Below are positions 9,930 through 22,530 of a stretch of 64,000 nucleotides of DNA, piece after piece. A model generated the notes under the pieces. The model was given only the letters and a program-made list of their open reading frames with translations, searched no databases and was not told where the DNA came from. The position numbers were made by a program, and so were the translations under genes. The DNA is from Oryzias latipes (Eukaryota > Chordata > Actinopteri > Beloniformes > Adrianichthyidae). The stretch spans positions 11,289,325-11,353,324 of the forward strand of contig NC_019879.2 in NCBI RefSeq assembly GCF_002234675.1. The letters run 5' to 3'. Position 1 is the stretch's first letter. Every line of letters starts with the position of its first letter.

Positions 9930-12745
9930 CCTATACCTTTGCAACTCTGGTCCCATAGCAACATGGACTTTGTTATTTCATCTCCTTGCCAGGGTTGCCC
10001 TCTGCTAAGGAGACGGCAGCTGCCAGCTGATAGTTTCTCAAGCTTTGAGGTTCAGCTCGTGGAAATTAAAGGTGACTCTGTCTCTCCGGTTCTCTGCGTG
10101 CTGATCTACAGGCCGCCCAAGTTTAACAAGGACTTTCTTCAGGCCACATTATTGTCTGAGATCATTTTAAACTATGACCGGATTTTAGTTGTTGGAGATT
10201 TTAACATTCATGTGTGTTGTGAGACCAAGCCACTAACGAAAGATTTTCTGGACTTGATCAACTCTTTCAACCTGCAGCAGTTAGTAAGGAGCTCCACACA
10301 CGAAAAAGGACACATCCTGGATCTGGTCTTAACTCTGGGTTTACATGGAGATGTCAAGGAGATTGTTAATGCCTGTTTTTCGGATCATCTGCCCGTATTA
10401 TTTGAATTTGAGCTTTTAACGCTGCCGCCTGACTCACGTGCCCCCACTGCCTGTTGAACGCGCAGACGGTGGTGCAGTTTTCAGCGGCTTTCTCAGCCTC
10501 TGAGCTTTCCTCCGTGGACGCCCATAATGGAAACATTGATGAGCTCCTGGACAATTTTAACTCTGTTGGTGTGGGCATTTTAGATGTTATTGCTCAATTT
10601 AAGGTGCAACCGGCCTCAGAGCCTTGGATCAACGAACGCACTCATGCGCTCAGACGCTCCTGCCGTCGCGTGGAGCGTAAATGGAAAAAAGACGGGCTTC
10701 ATGTTTCATTACAGATTTTCAAAAACTCCTTGACTGAGTATCAGGCTGCTGTGAAAAGTTCCAAGACCCAGTTTATGTCGAATGTTGTGTCTGAGAACAT
10801 CAGCAAGCCTAAGGTCCTTTTTAATTCTTTAAAGTCTCTTTTAAGTCCTGGGGATTCATCCTGTCTTACTCCTTCTGTTTTACTTTGTGAACAGTTTTTA
10901 AAATTTTTTACTGACAAGGTCAGTGCCGTCCGGTTTTTACCCTCTCCTTGTACCCCTGACCCCTCTGTTTTAACCTCACCACCTGCTGTTTTTGATCACT
11001 TTGAGCCTGTCACTTCCTCTGAGATTTCTGAGATAGTTCAGCACCTGAGGCCTTCCTCCTGCCCAGGTGACTGTGTTCCCCCCAGACTCCTGAAGGAGGT
11101 CTTGGATGCCATAGGCCCCTGGATAGTTGGTCTCATCAACTCTTCCCTTCTTTCGGGATGTGTGCCAGCTGCTTTCAAACTTGCTGGTTTGCAGCCCCTT
11201 TTGAAAAAGCACAACTTGGACCCTAATGTTCTTTCAAACTTTAGGCCGATTTCAAAGTTATCTTTTCTTTCAAAAATTCTAGAGAAGGTGGTTTATTTTC
11301 AATTACAGGACCATCTAACAAAACATGATATCTCTGAGAAGTTTCAGTCTGGTTTTAAATCCTGTCATAGCACTGAAACCCCTCTGCTCAGGGTGTGTAA
11401 TGACCTTCTTTTAGCTGTGGATTCTGGGGCCTCCACTGTTTTAATACTTTTAGATCTTACTGCTGCTTTCGACACAGTGGATCACAGTGTTTTATTATCC
11501 CGACTGGAGCACTCTGTCGGTGTGAAGGGCACAGCACTCAGTTAGTTCAAGTCGTATTTATGTGGCAGGAGTTTTTCTGTCCAAGTTGGACAGTACTCTT
11601 CTCCAGAAGCTCCACTCAAGCATGGTGTAGCCCAGGGCTCAGTTTTAGGCCCTCTTTTACTCTCGCTCTATCTGCTGCCACTGGGGTCCATTTTTAAGAA
11701 ATATAATGTTTCCTTCCACTGCTACGCCGACGACATCCAGATCTATGTTCCCTTAAAGTCTGGAGGAGCTGAGGGTCTTGGCAATTTACAGAAGTGCTTG
11801 GCGGAAATCAAATCCTGGATGGAGCTGAACTTCCTCTGTCTGAACAAAAACAAGACAGAGGTGTTCGTTTTTGGAAAAACTGACTTGCTGACAGGCTGCT
11901 GTAGTGCTGTTGGCCCCCTGGACCCCTCAGATGCTCCTTTTATTAGGAATCTTGGGGTAAACCTCGACACACATTTTAAATTTGACAGGCAGGTCAGTGC
12001 AGTAGTCCAGTCTAGTTTTTATCACTTGAGGCTAATAAGTAAAGTCAAGCCATATCTACCTCCTCATGCTGTGGAACAAGTGATTCATGCCTTGATCTTC
12101 TCCAGACTGGATTACTGTAACTCTCTCTACAGTGGTATTGACCAGTCTCTGCTCCACCGTCTCCAGCTGGTTCAGAATTCGGCGGCCCCCCTGTTAACGG
12201 GGACCAGACGGTGTGAGCATATCACTCCACTTTTACGCTCTCTTCACTGGCTGCCTGTGTCTTTAAGGATCACTTTTAAGATTTTACTTTTGGTTTTTAA
12301 ATGTTTGAATGGTCTGGCACCGCTGTATCTCTCTGAGCTTTTACATGTGTATCATCCATGTTGAGTCCTAAGATCTGAAGATCAAATGCTTTTAATGGTT
12401 CCTAGGACTCGGCTTGTGATTCGGGGAGACAGAGCCTTTTCAGTTGCAGGTCCTAAACTCTGGAATGCTCTCCCCTTCTCTGTGAGGTCTGCCAGAACCG
12501 TCAGTGATTTTAAGTCACTTTTAAAAACTCATCTTTTTAGCCAGGCTTTTAACTCCAGTGAGCGGATTTAGTGGGTCAGCTTGTTAATTTTATTCTTTTA
12601 CTGTTTTATTGTTTTATTGCTTTTATTGATTCTTTATTGTATCATATTGTCCCTGATTTTATGTGATTTTATGTTAAGCACTTTGGTTGCTTCTGCTTAA
12701 AATGTGCTACACAAATAATAAATTGATTGATTGATTGATTGAGAC
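9930..12745 (+). pseudogene. L2-like LINE, 5'-truncated, endonuclease plus RT
   Basis: The first frame (to 10457) is an apurinic-type endonuclease: GDFNIHV, HILDLVLT and the terminal SDH motif are present, but the N-terminal part is missing. A frameshift near 10450 leads to the reverse transcriptase frame, with LDLTAAFDTVDHS (motif A) and YADD (near 11725). In-frame stops occur at 11543-11545 (TAG) and 12362-12364 (TGA). The C-terminal GDRAFSVAGPKLWNALP block is kept at 12415-12475. The element ends in a short 3' UTR and (ATTG)n at about 12719-12740, typical of fish L2-like elements. It is not mobile in this form. Confidence 0.9.
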
Positions 12746-12989
12746 CATTGAAATTAGTTTTCAGACACCAGGGAATCCACAGAGACATCATGTTTTGCAG
12801 TTCATTGGGAAATTTTGGTCTTAGTTCTGCAGATTGCTGGGAGTGACAATTATTGGGGTGTCACTCCTAATCCAATTGTTAATCTGAAAAACTCAATCAG
12901 CAACTAAAGACCAGTGTTGTGGAAACATTTCTTAGACACTATTGCCGAATCCAAATAGCTTCCCTACCCTTCTGGCTCCTCCGTTTAGC

Positions 12990-13640
12990 TCCAATTATAG
13001 ATGTATTTAAAGCTATAGTGATGTCTGAAAGGAGGAGCCGTTATAACGTAAGGCTGACTGTCCCTCTGGGAAGGCTACATGGGGTAGCCTACATTAGAGA
13101 CACTAGAAGAGACCGCAGCAGAAATCCAACTGACCTGATCCCTTTAGAAGGCTTTTGAGCAAATGACATGGTGAGCTGTTTTTGGTCTAGACGGGGTTGT
13201 GGGGAGCAGGTATTAGGTATTAGGGTGATAGTTCTCTGGCTCGACTCGCGCCTCCAGCCGTCCCCAAACTCATCTGGATGAGGCCCAACTGCTGGACTAT
13301 TCAAACATGTAGTCGAGTAGTCGTAGAGTTAGATAAGCTAATTCTTCTCTAAGAGTCCTGTTACATTGCTTGTCTGTACTGGGTGAGGATTCCTCCTTCA
13401 TGTTGACATCCTTGAGGTTTCTTCTTTTTTCAGGAATCCAGTATTTTTAGGAGTTTTTCATTTCCCTGAAGGAGAGTCTAAGGGCAGGGATGCCCAGTTT
13501 AGTTTAGTCTGTTTAGTTTAGAATCTACCTATTTAATTCTATGACTTCATGTTCGTTATGATTTCATGTTTACTGAAGCCCATTGAGATGACTATTGTAA
13601 TATAGGGCTATACAAATAAAATTGAATTGAATTGAATTGG
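12990..13640 (+). mobile_element. 3' UTR of a second L2-like LINE
   Basis: There is no RT here, but the segment ends in GGGCTATACAAATAAAATTG followed by (AATTG)n, the diagnostic 3' end of L2-like LINEs. An upstream block resembles the long 3' UTR seen in such elements. The 12745-12990 stretch before it is unassigned. Confidence 0.65.
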
Positions 13641-13867
13641 TAGTTGAGGCTAAAATGACCCAAGGAAAAAATAATAAAGTCTCAAATTTGAAGGTAACCA
13701 GCCTTTGCATGAGGTTTTGCTCTTTTGAACCTGTTTTGGAAAATTCTAAGGCAGAAAGGCCAGCAGAAAATTCTGACTGTAAAATGGGATCTGGATACAG
13801 TAAGATGAGTTGTTCTCTCCATAGTAATTTTGAAGGCCGCGGAATTTCAAGCCACTTTGAAGATTTT

Positions 13868-14985
13868 TAGTCAGGGTTCAGACCACACCACAGCACTGAA
13901 ACTGCACTAGTTAGAGTCTCTGTTGACCTATTATTGGCCTCAGAAAAGGGACTACTCTCTATTCTTGCCTGTTTGACCTCAGTGCAGCCTTTGACACTAT
14001 ACCACAGTATTTTACTCCTAAGTTTAGAGCATGACATAGGAATCAGAGGATCTGCCCTCCAGTGGTTTGAATCCTATTTATCCGATAGGTACCAGTTTGT
14101 TAATTTAAATCGATAGTCCTCTCATTGCACTCAAGTTAGCTATGGAGTTCCACAGGGCTCAGTTTTAGGACCTATCCTGTTTATGATTTGCATGCTACCC
14201 TTAGGAAACATAATCAGGAAACACAGCATTAATTTTCACTGTTGTGCAGATGATACGCAGTTGTAATTATCCATTAAACCTGACCAGAATGATCAAATTG
14301 TAGGTCCTAAAAACCTCAGAGATACTCTGATCAGATTGTCTCCCTGGATGGCCTCCAATTCCTCAGTTAGAAACCTAGGGGTTTTATTTGACCACAATTT
14401 ATCATTTAAGGCTAACATATCACAGGTGTGTAAAACTGCATTTTTCCCCCTGCATAATATAGCTGAGACCAGAAATATACTTTCTAAGTGATGCTGAAAA
14501 ACTCATCCATGCGTTTGTTACATCTGAGATGGATTACTGTAACTCTTTGTTAGCAGCATGTCCTAAAAGTTCCTTAAGAAGTCTCCAGCTTGTTCAGAAT
14601 GCAGCAGCACGATTGTTAGCAGGAACTAGCAGAAGGGATCAAATCACGTCTGTGTTAGTTTCACTTCACTGGCTCCCAGTTGAATGTAGAATTAAGATCA
14701 ACATCCTCCTGCCAACCTATAGCCTTACATGGTGGACCCCACCCTATATCAAAGACCTCATATTGCCTTTCCATCCAAACAGAACACTTTGCTCACAAAA
14801 TGCAGGAGTAGTTGTGGTTCCTAGAATTTGTAAAAGCACAGTTGGAGGTAGAGTCTTTAGCCACCCAGCCCCTGCTTTATGGAATAAGCTCCCAGGGCAT
14901 GTAAGAGAGGCCGATACAGTTTCTACATTCAAAGTTAGGCTTAAAACATTCCTTTTTGGACATTGCCAGACTAGTTAGTAATCAG
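13868..14985 (+). pseudogene. Third L2-like LINE fragment, RT
   Basis: The conceptual product keeps a SGFRPHHSTETAL-like start, a SVQPLTLYHSILL motif-A relic, [11 protein letters not shown], a CADDTQ relic of motif C, MDYCNSLLAACP, NAAARLLAGTSR and PALWNKLPGHVREADTV. Several stops occur, and part of the thumb between motif C and SSVRNLGV is deleted. The 3' end is replaced at about 14985 by piggyBac sequence. A GTTTTTAGTCAGGGT-type junction marks the left limit. Confidence 0.85.
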
Positions 14986-15011
14986 AGAATATTTAACTTA
15001 CTGTTAATATG

Positions 15012-15437
15012 TTGTGATCTCCAAAATTATGGTCAGAAACCACTTTGAAGACATCATGCAGCATTTATGCTTTGATGACAAGGGCACGCGCATGGAACGA
15101 GTTGGGACTGACAGGTTTCCTGCAATCTCCAATGTTTGGGGGTCTTCCAACTGCATCAAATCTTTCAACCCAGGCAAGATTCGCCGGGAGCTTCCTGAAT
15201 CAGTAAAAAAGCTCGCAGAGGTACATGCGGGAGCTGAGAAGGCGAAAAGGACAACTGTATTTGGTGACAAGCTCCCACACCTGGCAAAGGGAAAAGGGCA
15301 ATGTGCCAGGTGAATGGTCAGTGCAAGAACAATCACGCCAGAGTGCGCTTTGTTGATTGTTACAAGTATGCCTGTGGCACATGCAGAAAGGAGATTGTGT
15401 GGCAGTGCCAAGGATGTGCAGACACTGTAGTGGGTTG
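15012..15437 (+). pseudogene. Collapsed piggyBac-like transposase
   Basis: The first half reads RNHFEDIMQHLCFDDKG and TDRFPAISNVW, close to the N-terminal landmarks of piggyBac transposases. It then jumps to a C-terminal, cysteine-rich stretch. After a frameshift near 15300 the frame holds CQVNGQCKNNHARVRF and CGTCRKEIVWQCQGC, resembling the C-terminal zinc-binding domain. The catalytic aspartate region is missing, so a large internal deletion fused the two ends. No TTAA was located at the edges. Confidence 0.55.
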
Positions 15438-15779
15438 AAGTTGTCACTTTGACCACATCATTTCTATAATTGTACATGTCAGTATTATGTCTTTAAAGAA
15501 GTGTCTTTTGTGCATGAACAATAAATCTCAGCCACAAAAGAAAAACCAAACTGTGGTGACCTCTTACTAGAAGTGACAGAAGTGAGGGGAAATAATGAAA
15601 AACTTCCGCAGCCACTTGGCTTGTCCTTTTTGCATGCCAAAAGAACAGCCTAATGGCTGTGCTGTTTATGTGCAAACTATGTAGAGGGCTGCTCTTTGGG
15701 CATGCATATTTTAACTAATCCAGCCACTTAGCTGTCCCCTGGCCATTGCAGGTAGAAAAACCAAATGGCTGCTCTACAG

Positions 15780-16108
15780 AAGTTCTAGTGTTATACCATG
15801 ACTAAGACCAAAGACCTTTCTAAGGACAACAGAAAGAAGATTGCAGACCTGAACAAAATCGGGATGAACCAATTTACAATAAGAAAGCAGCTTGGTGAGA
15901 AGAGATCAACTGTTGGAGCAATTATTAGAAAATAAAAACAAGATCATTAAGAATCTCCCTCCACCTGGAGCTCCACGAAAGATATGACCTGGTGGGGTAC
16001 AAATGATCTTGAGAAATTGAAGAAAACAGACCAGAACTACACAGGAAGGATTGGTCAACAACCTGAACAGAGCAAGGAGGTTACTATGGTAACACACGGC
16101 GTTGTCAT
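15780..16108 (+). pseudogene. Tc1-type transposase N-terminal remnant
   Basis: The conceptual product shows [19 protein letters not shown], then [16 protein letters not shown], matching the paired-like DNA-binding domain of Tc1 transposases in order. Stops and frameshifts follow and the catalytic domain is absent. The hAT element at 16135 begins shortly after. Confidence 0.7.
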
Positions 16109-16134
16109 GGATTATTTCCTCCAGTGCTCCTAAG

Positions 16135-18354
16135 CAGGGCCGGCCCTGGTCTTCTGGGGGCCCTAAGCGAAATTTAATTTGTGGGCCCTCTAACTGGTCA
16201 GCAGCACCAAAAAACGCAACTGTTGTTGTAATATAAATGAGATATCTCTATTAATACATTTGTGAATTATGGTTGCTGCCAAATAATTGAATACAGTATA
16301 TTGCCTGGATGTTGGATGCACATTAAGTGGTGCCAAACAAATTTTAAATGCAAAGAAAAAAAAATCAATGACAAATGTATATAGATATATAGATATATAT
16401 TTTTTAATGTATTATTAGGCAGTCAACAAATGACATTCACAAAACTCCAACTTATTAAAAACAGCAACTTAATAGCAAATCAAATGACAATAAAACAATC
16501 CAACATAAAGAAAACAACAGCTCAATGAGGGGGAGTTTGGAAAGTCAGAGTCATTATTAGTCTGAAAAGGACCTCTTTGCACCAAATCCATTCTTACTGG
16601 ATCAGAGAGTGTGGTTAGACATTCAGCTGGACCAACTGGATTTGAGGTAGGTGGAATTTTGGATCCAGTCGGCTCCTCTTCCATATACGCCTCTCTTGGA
16701 GCCCCTGGAACATAAAAGACAGAACTTCAATAAAAGCAAACAGTGAAAAGTCAAACAGTCAAATGTTTCCCCTTTCAACAGTAGATGTGGTGACAGCAGT
16801 TTCTTCTGCAGCTAAAAAACAAGAATTATTATTATACAATAATCAATGATAAAGCTAATAAAATATCTTTAGCAGAATACTAATAATACTTTAGTGGCTC
16901 ATTTAAAATCTGTGTGCAGGTTTTTCACAATTTCATGATCTTTTGATATATTTATGAGAGATTTATTGTTTGATTGTATATTTGCATAAGGTCATATTTC
17001 ATTAATTTAATTATGAACAGTTTGGAGCTCCATACTCTTCAGCTGCTGTTTATGAAAAAAAGGGTTTATGCAGACACTGTTTTTTTTATTACTTTACATG
17101 CTTTTAAAATTACCTGAGATGAAATCTTCAGTGAAGTCAGGAACATCTTGGGATGTGGACGCTGCACCACCTCCAATACTTTTGATGCTTTTTGAGAGCA
17201 GAAGAAACTGTCGGCTGAGACGGAACTGTGCAAAACATCATCATTATGTAGAATCAAAACTGCAAAATACAAATAAGAAATAAATGTACCTACTTATAAA
17301 TAATAAAACGTGAACACTAATTTGAGAATAAGTGGAAATATAAGCCTTTTATACACTTCTTTTTGTATTATTTTGTATGTTCATAATTTTAAAATTAGTA
17401 CATTTATTTTGTTTGTCATTTATAGATGAGAACCTTTATTTCCTATGTATTTGGTAGTTTTTATTCTCCATATTTCATGCCAATGCAAGATTTATGACAC
17501 ACTAATTGTTGTAAAACTCAGACTACCTGACTACCTGTCTATAACAGATAAACAGCAGTTTTTATGCTGTAATAAACCGGAGAATGCAGAACGCACTAAA
17601 TATGTGTTAGCAAAACAATGAAACAAAACGATAACGTGAGTTAAAACATTTTTCAGCCACCATATAGTTGTCATTATTTACTTTTCTTTACTTTCCGCCG
17701 TTTTAGAAGGTCATGTCCAACCTCATCTTGGAAACTTGGGTATCAAAATTATTTTCGAGTTTTCCATGGGAAATTACGACAAAGGGGGTCGTTTATGTGC
17801 AAACTTCACCTCAGATCGCTTCGTATTTTACGTAAATTGCGCAGCTGCACAGAAATGCTGGATAATGTAAAAATAAAGCCCCAACATCCTCCAAACTTAC
17901 CTTGTGATTGATGTTGAAGTTCTTTATCTTTTTTTAGCTCCTGGTGGTGGATAAAGTCTCTGAGGCATGACGTTTTCTTGTTGTCGCTTTGATCAGCGTG
18001 ACAAAATGTGCTGTTTTTTTTTCTTTCCCCCAACTTTATTGAAACAAAATGCGCTCGTAAATGCACACCGTGCCAGACTCAGATGCAATTATGTTGACCA
18101 ATCGTTGCTAAATGGTGTAACGTCATTATTTGGGTTGCCAAATTGGTTCATGTGTGCTGACAGGGGGGATCATTAAAGTGCAGGCAACTTTCTTTTGCAC
18201 AACATTCAGAGCACACGTTGGTAAGGAAGTTCTATGAAATGGGTTGCCAGATTTGGGTATTTTTTAATTTAATTTTTGTCGCCACTTCGGGGCCCTGCTG
18301 GTGACGGGGGCCCTACGCGGCTGCGTAATTCGCGTATAGGGAGGGCCGGCCATG
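16135..18354 (-). mobile_element. hAT element with 8-bp duplication and transposase exon remnants
   Basis: The termini are CAGGGCCGGCCCT at the left and AGGGCCGGCCATG at the right, inverted with one mismatch. CTCCTAAG flanks both sides (16127-16134 and 18355-18362), the 8-bp duplication of hAT. Minus-strand exons can be traced from the right end: an acidic/lysine-rich piece ending ELQHQSQ at donor GTAAGT (near 17900), an exon containing AASTSQDVPDFTEDFIS ending at GTAATT, and a last piece with LSDPVRMDLVQRGPFQ and NDSDFP (near 16540-16620). The last resembles the segment ahead of the zinc finger in ZMYM1-like hAT transposases. The catalytic part is deleted, so the copy is non-autonomous. Confidence 0.8.
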
Positions 18355-18376
18355 CTCCTAAGGTCGCGCTGCGTAA

Positions 18377-18581
18377 CCCTTGTGCTATCCTAGGAACTTT
18401 AACTTTGGAAGTTGGGTCATCTAGACCCACTAGACAGTGCTCTGAACCTTTTTTCTTCAATGATTTGTGATTTTCACTGGTGTCCATGGATTACATGAAA
18501 TCTTTCCACCTTTATCCATCTCTATCATGGTAGGGAGAACATGTCAATGTAAGGGTGGGGTCATCTAAGATAGCACAATGG
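18377..18581 (+). mobile_element. TTAA MITE (piggyBac-type)
   Basis: The termini CCCTTGTGCTATCC and GATAGCACAATGG are inverted repeats. The flanks are GTAA and TTAC, each one change away from TTAA. The length of 205 bp equals the copy at 26045-26249. The interior shows the same conserved blocks, including TCATCTAGACCCACTAGACA. Confidence 0.8.
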
Positions 18582-18684
18582 TTACACCAGCACATTTCCA
18601 GACCCGTCTGAAGTTCTCCAGAAACCATTTGGATGATCTAGAGGAGGATTGGGCGCAGTGGCAGTTCTACACTTACTTACTCCC

Positions 18685-18905
18685 CAGGCGAGTATGTTTT
18701 TGTGTTGATGTTGTCTCTTCTAGTCCTCTTGTTGCATTTGGCGCTCTGTTCCATTACTCCACTGCTGCTGCTGCACTTCTGCTGCGTATGTAACGAGGTT
18801 TCGGTACTCCTTCAACCCCCCCCGTCAACAACATCCTGCTCATTCACTTGCTACACCTGTGAACGCACTGAGGAAGAGGAGGGTTGTGTCTTCATTCACT
18901 AAGCA
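18685..18905 (+). repeat. Copy of an unnamed repeat also at 30100-30560
   Basis: The TATGTTTTTGTGTTGATGTT start and the CGCTGAGGAAGAGGAGGG-like end match the connexin-block segments at 30100-30560 and 41080-41540. This copy lacks about 260 bp of the interior. No coding capacity was seen. Confidence 0.6.
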
Positions 18906-18974
18906 GAAGCAGTGAATACAGAGGCAGAAAAAAGAAGTGAATTACATTTTTTTGTGTAGTACATTCATTCATTC

Positions 18975-19085
18975 ATCTTCTTCCGTTTATCCCTTTCGGG
19001 GTCTTGGGGCTGCCGGAGCCTATCCTGGCCATTTATGGGCGAAGGTAGGGGACACACTAGACAGGTCGCCAGTCTGTCACAGGGT
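18975..19085. repeat. Common fish interspersed repeat
   Basis: It has the same block order as 4440-4560: TTTCGGGGTC, GGGGCTGCCGGAGCC and GACAGGTCGCCAGTCTGTC. Confidence 0.5.
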
Positions 19086-19269
19086 AGTGTAGTGCAAAGT
19101 ATGAAAAATATTTATATGAAATAAAAGCCGTTTCATTCACAGCCGTCCCATCACAGTTTTGTTTAGTCTGCCTTTCTTGTTCCTGTAGCCATAAAATCAG
19201 GAGATTTGTTTAAATAAAATTGAGATGAAAATGTATTATATTTAACAAAACCAAATAAGATATTTTTTC

Positions 19270-21460
19270 ATGTTTAAGTAAAATGTAAATAAATTTCCGT
19301 TATCAGGTTTGTAAATTTGTCCCATATTTTGTCAGTGTACTTACATGTCCAAAAAAAATGAATCAACGTTTCCTCAAACTGGAAACAGAAAGCACAATTT
19401 TTAGTAATATCCTTTCTTAACCTTTGCCTATACTGATTTGTTGGATAAAACCTATAAATGATTTTGAATGAAGCCTCTTTTACCTCTTTCACTTTGTTGT
19501 TATAAGATATTTGTTTGGAAGAAGCCAAACCTTTTCCCAAAAAATTGAACCATGAAGTGAAGTCCAGAAAGTAATGGCTGGGGATTCCATTCTGAGCTCC
19601 TGCTGAAACAGTCTTCGGACGGCTTTGTTTTGGTTTCTCAAAATTGAGAAGCAGAGTTTTCCGACAGCAGTTTCCGTCACGTGAAGTTGTAGGTTGTTAG
19701 GTTAAGGCAGGGTTCGGCAACCTTTTTTACTCAAAGAGCCATTTCGGACCGCCCCTAATGAAAAAAAAAGCACCCGGAGCCACAACCCGTTTTGACATCA
19801 TTATATATATTATGCATGTATATATTATATCAAGGGTGCTCATTACGTCGATCGCGATCGATTTTCAAGGACATAAGTGTAGATTGCGGGCCAGAAAAGA
19901 TTAAAAACAAGTACTTCTTTCTTTTCATCTTCATGTTTATTTGTTACATGTTTATTTCAACATTATTATTTATGTACTGATGTTTAAAAACTACACAGTG
20001 AGTTTACATAAAGATACTTTGTATTAACAGATGAGGCGTTTTTTTACAAAGACAGAAAGCAGCGACCATCGTATTCATGCTCTGCTGTAAACGGTGCAAT
20101 GCGGGGAGTGTGGCATATTGTGAGGCATTTGGCGCTGCTGGCTCCGTATTGATCAGTATTGATGGGGAACAACGACTACTAATTTAGTGCTCCGTCCTCC
20201 GAACACACAATATATTTCACGCACACACCTCCGCTCCGTGCTCACACCCCCATCTCCACCTGCACGCGCCCCTCCCTCGTGGCACGCGCGCCGCTCAGCA
20301 CAAACACACACTCCGCAACAGTATAAAGCGCGTGCCTCACAGCTTCCTTGATGAGCTGGTATTTATCGGGCGAGAACTGCAGAGCTGATAGCAGGAGAAG
20401 ACACGCAGGGCGGCTTTAATAAACTCCGGTTGCTGGACTTCTACCGGGGACATGATGTGCCGCGGGGAGAAAAAGACGTTCTGAAGGCAGAGTTTGTCAG
20501 AGGATGTCCGATTGGCCATTCTGCATGTCAATCAAGTCCCGTACTTTTCGGTGAGGATTTTGATTGGCTGGTGGATTTTCAAGAAGCACTCTGTTCCCCT
20601 TCAATCTCCCCCACGTCCCCGAAGATGACCCGTCGATCGCGACCGACGCAACGAGCTCCCCTGTTCTGAAACACACATCACCGCACACGGGAGTCCAAAA
20701 CACCGGCGCAAACTCTCCGTCACCAGAAAGCCGCTCCCCGTTCCGCGCCACGCCAAGCCCCCGGCAGAAAATCACTCCAGACCCGGAGTGTTTATTGAAG
20801 CCGCCCCGCGTGTCTCCTCCTGCTATCAGCTCCTCAGCCCTCGCCCGACAAACACGAGCCCACCAAGGAAGCTGTTTTTTACGTGGCACGTGCCTCGCAC
20901 GGAGCCAGCAGCGCCTTTGAAATGCCATGAAAAATGAACAAACTAAAATAAATTTGAATTTTTATAAAATACTCATTATTTTCCAAAGTCACAGGGAGCC
21001 ACAACAGAAGGATGAAAGAGCCACATGTGGCTCTGAAACCATGGGTTGCCGACCCCTGGGTTAAGGGAAACGGCATCAAAAAAAACCTGAAAAGTCCTTT
21101 ACAGAAACAGGGATCTTGTAAAACTGAATATATTCAGTGTAAGTGTAGAGTTGACCCTGTTAATTGAATAATTGACTGACTAATCTGATATTATGATCAA
21201 ACCACTGTTGGATAAAGATAGCTTTATTTTTGTAAAGAATATATCTATGGTTCCAAATGTAAAACCTGTGAGGAGAAAAGTTAAGTTTATAGATCATGGA
21301 CCAAGCAAGCAGCATCTGTTTATGAAATGAAGACTTTGTCTGGCTTAAGGTGCAGAGCAGTAAAAATACGAGGCCACCAACCTGTGAGAAAACGTAATTG
21401 GGAATGGAGTTCCACAGAGTTTGGATGAATCCAGTGTTGGTAAAGGTGAAGTTCAAATTT
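19270..21460 (-). pseudogene. L1-like LINE ORF2 C-terminal part, split by a hAT element
   Basis: On the minus strand the right piece (21160-21456) has SFHKQMLLAWSMIYKLNFSP and NKAIFIQQWFDHNI. The left piece (19274-19680) has SKQISYNNKVKEVKEASF and CAFCFQFEETLIHFFWTC, the CX2C-HX5C zinc-binding C-terminus of fish L1-like ORF2 proteins. The hAT element at 19708-21058 lies between them. A frameshift occurs near 19500. RT and endonuclease are not present. The open frame at 21453-21677 just upstream is not recognised. Confidence 0.75.
19708..21058. mobile_element. Non-autonomous hAT element (copy 1), GGTTAAGG duplication
   Basis: The termini CAGGGTTCGGCAACC and GGTTGCCGACCCCTG are inverted with one mismatch. 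GGTTAAGG flanks both sides (19700-19707 and 21059-21066). The 1.35-kb body includes a GC-rich core at about 20220-20920 and no transposase. A near-identical copy lies at 45243-46578. Open frames of 143 codons (minus) and 118 codons (plus) overlap in the core of both copies, but they resemble nothing I know and are probably a by-product of GC content. Confidence 0.88.
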
Positions 21461-21684
21461 GTTTCAGTCTAAATGCCACATCCTTGTGCAAGGGCACTTT
21501 GTCTCTCTCCAGAAAGCCATTCAGTGTCATCTTTGAAATGTCTCCCCCTCTTCTCCTGTTAACTAGTATTCCATTTGCAATGGTGGCTTTACAAAGATCA
21601 CTGGAGGATTTTGGTGCTCTTTCAAGTCCTTTAGTGGTCTGTAGTCTTCTCCCGAGTGGAAAAATTGAGTTTTGCAATAAATGA

Positions 21685-22530
21685 GAAAACTTGTAGGATT
21701 TTTAAAAATGTTTAATTTTATTAATTGCCACCGTTTTATTATTTATTTCCTTTTTGTTTTGTGCTGGTTAACTGTGTCTCTCTCTGGATGTCCTCCCCCT
21801 TCTGCCACAGCTTCCTGCAATATCTTGTTTGGTTCAATATTTAAAGAGGAGTTTTCTTCTTCTTTCTTTCTGTATGTGAGGTTCTGTATGTGAGTGTATT
21901 TTGGTTTCACCTTGTCTTTGGATCTTTGTTTGTACCTTTGGGAAAATAATCTCTGGAATTCCCTGAAACTATTTGAAAAAGGAACAGAAAATTGGAATCA
22001 AATCACAAAATTTTGAAAAGGAGACAAAGTACAACACTTGCTTTAATGCAAACACTGATATTTTCAACAGAAAATGTGTCAGGATTAAGTAACTTTTAAA
22101 TTGAAAGCAAAAAACCCCCGAAAAACTTTACCATGAACCTTACAGGTTTAACCTCTTTTTTTTAAATTGATATATTCACTTAGCTTTATATTCATCACCA
22201 TTTTAATCATAATATACACCGAACCCTCTTTGTTCTAGAAATTTGTAAATCCAAATAACTAGCAAAGATTGAACTTTCTTTGTGAGGGTTTTGTAGCACT
22301 GAGGTTAGCCTGTTGATTCAACGACCACACCTCCATCTGTGCTGACTTCTAAAGTCATACGTAGAATAACTTACGATGCATAAACATCAGAGTAACTGAA
22401 TTGTAATTTCAATATAAGCACAGAGACAAAAACTTTTTGGAAATCAGGCTGTAACAATGTCCAGCAACCTCTTGCTGAATCAATTCTTACCTTATACAAT
22501 CCTGTTTTCATGCCATGTTTTTTTCCAAAT
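21685..22530. other. No recognised feature
   Basis: AT-rich DNA with no supported gene or element. Confidence 0.4.

Noticed and set aside
20497-20928. 143-codon frame in the hAT core (also at 46017-46448)
   Set aside because: Its presence in both copies follows from their near identity. GC-rich sequence with open frames on both strands and no known domain does not support a gene.
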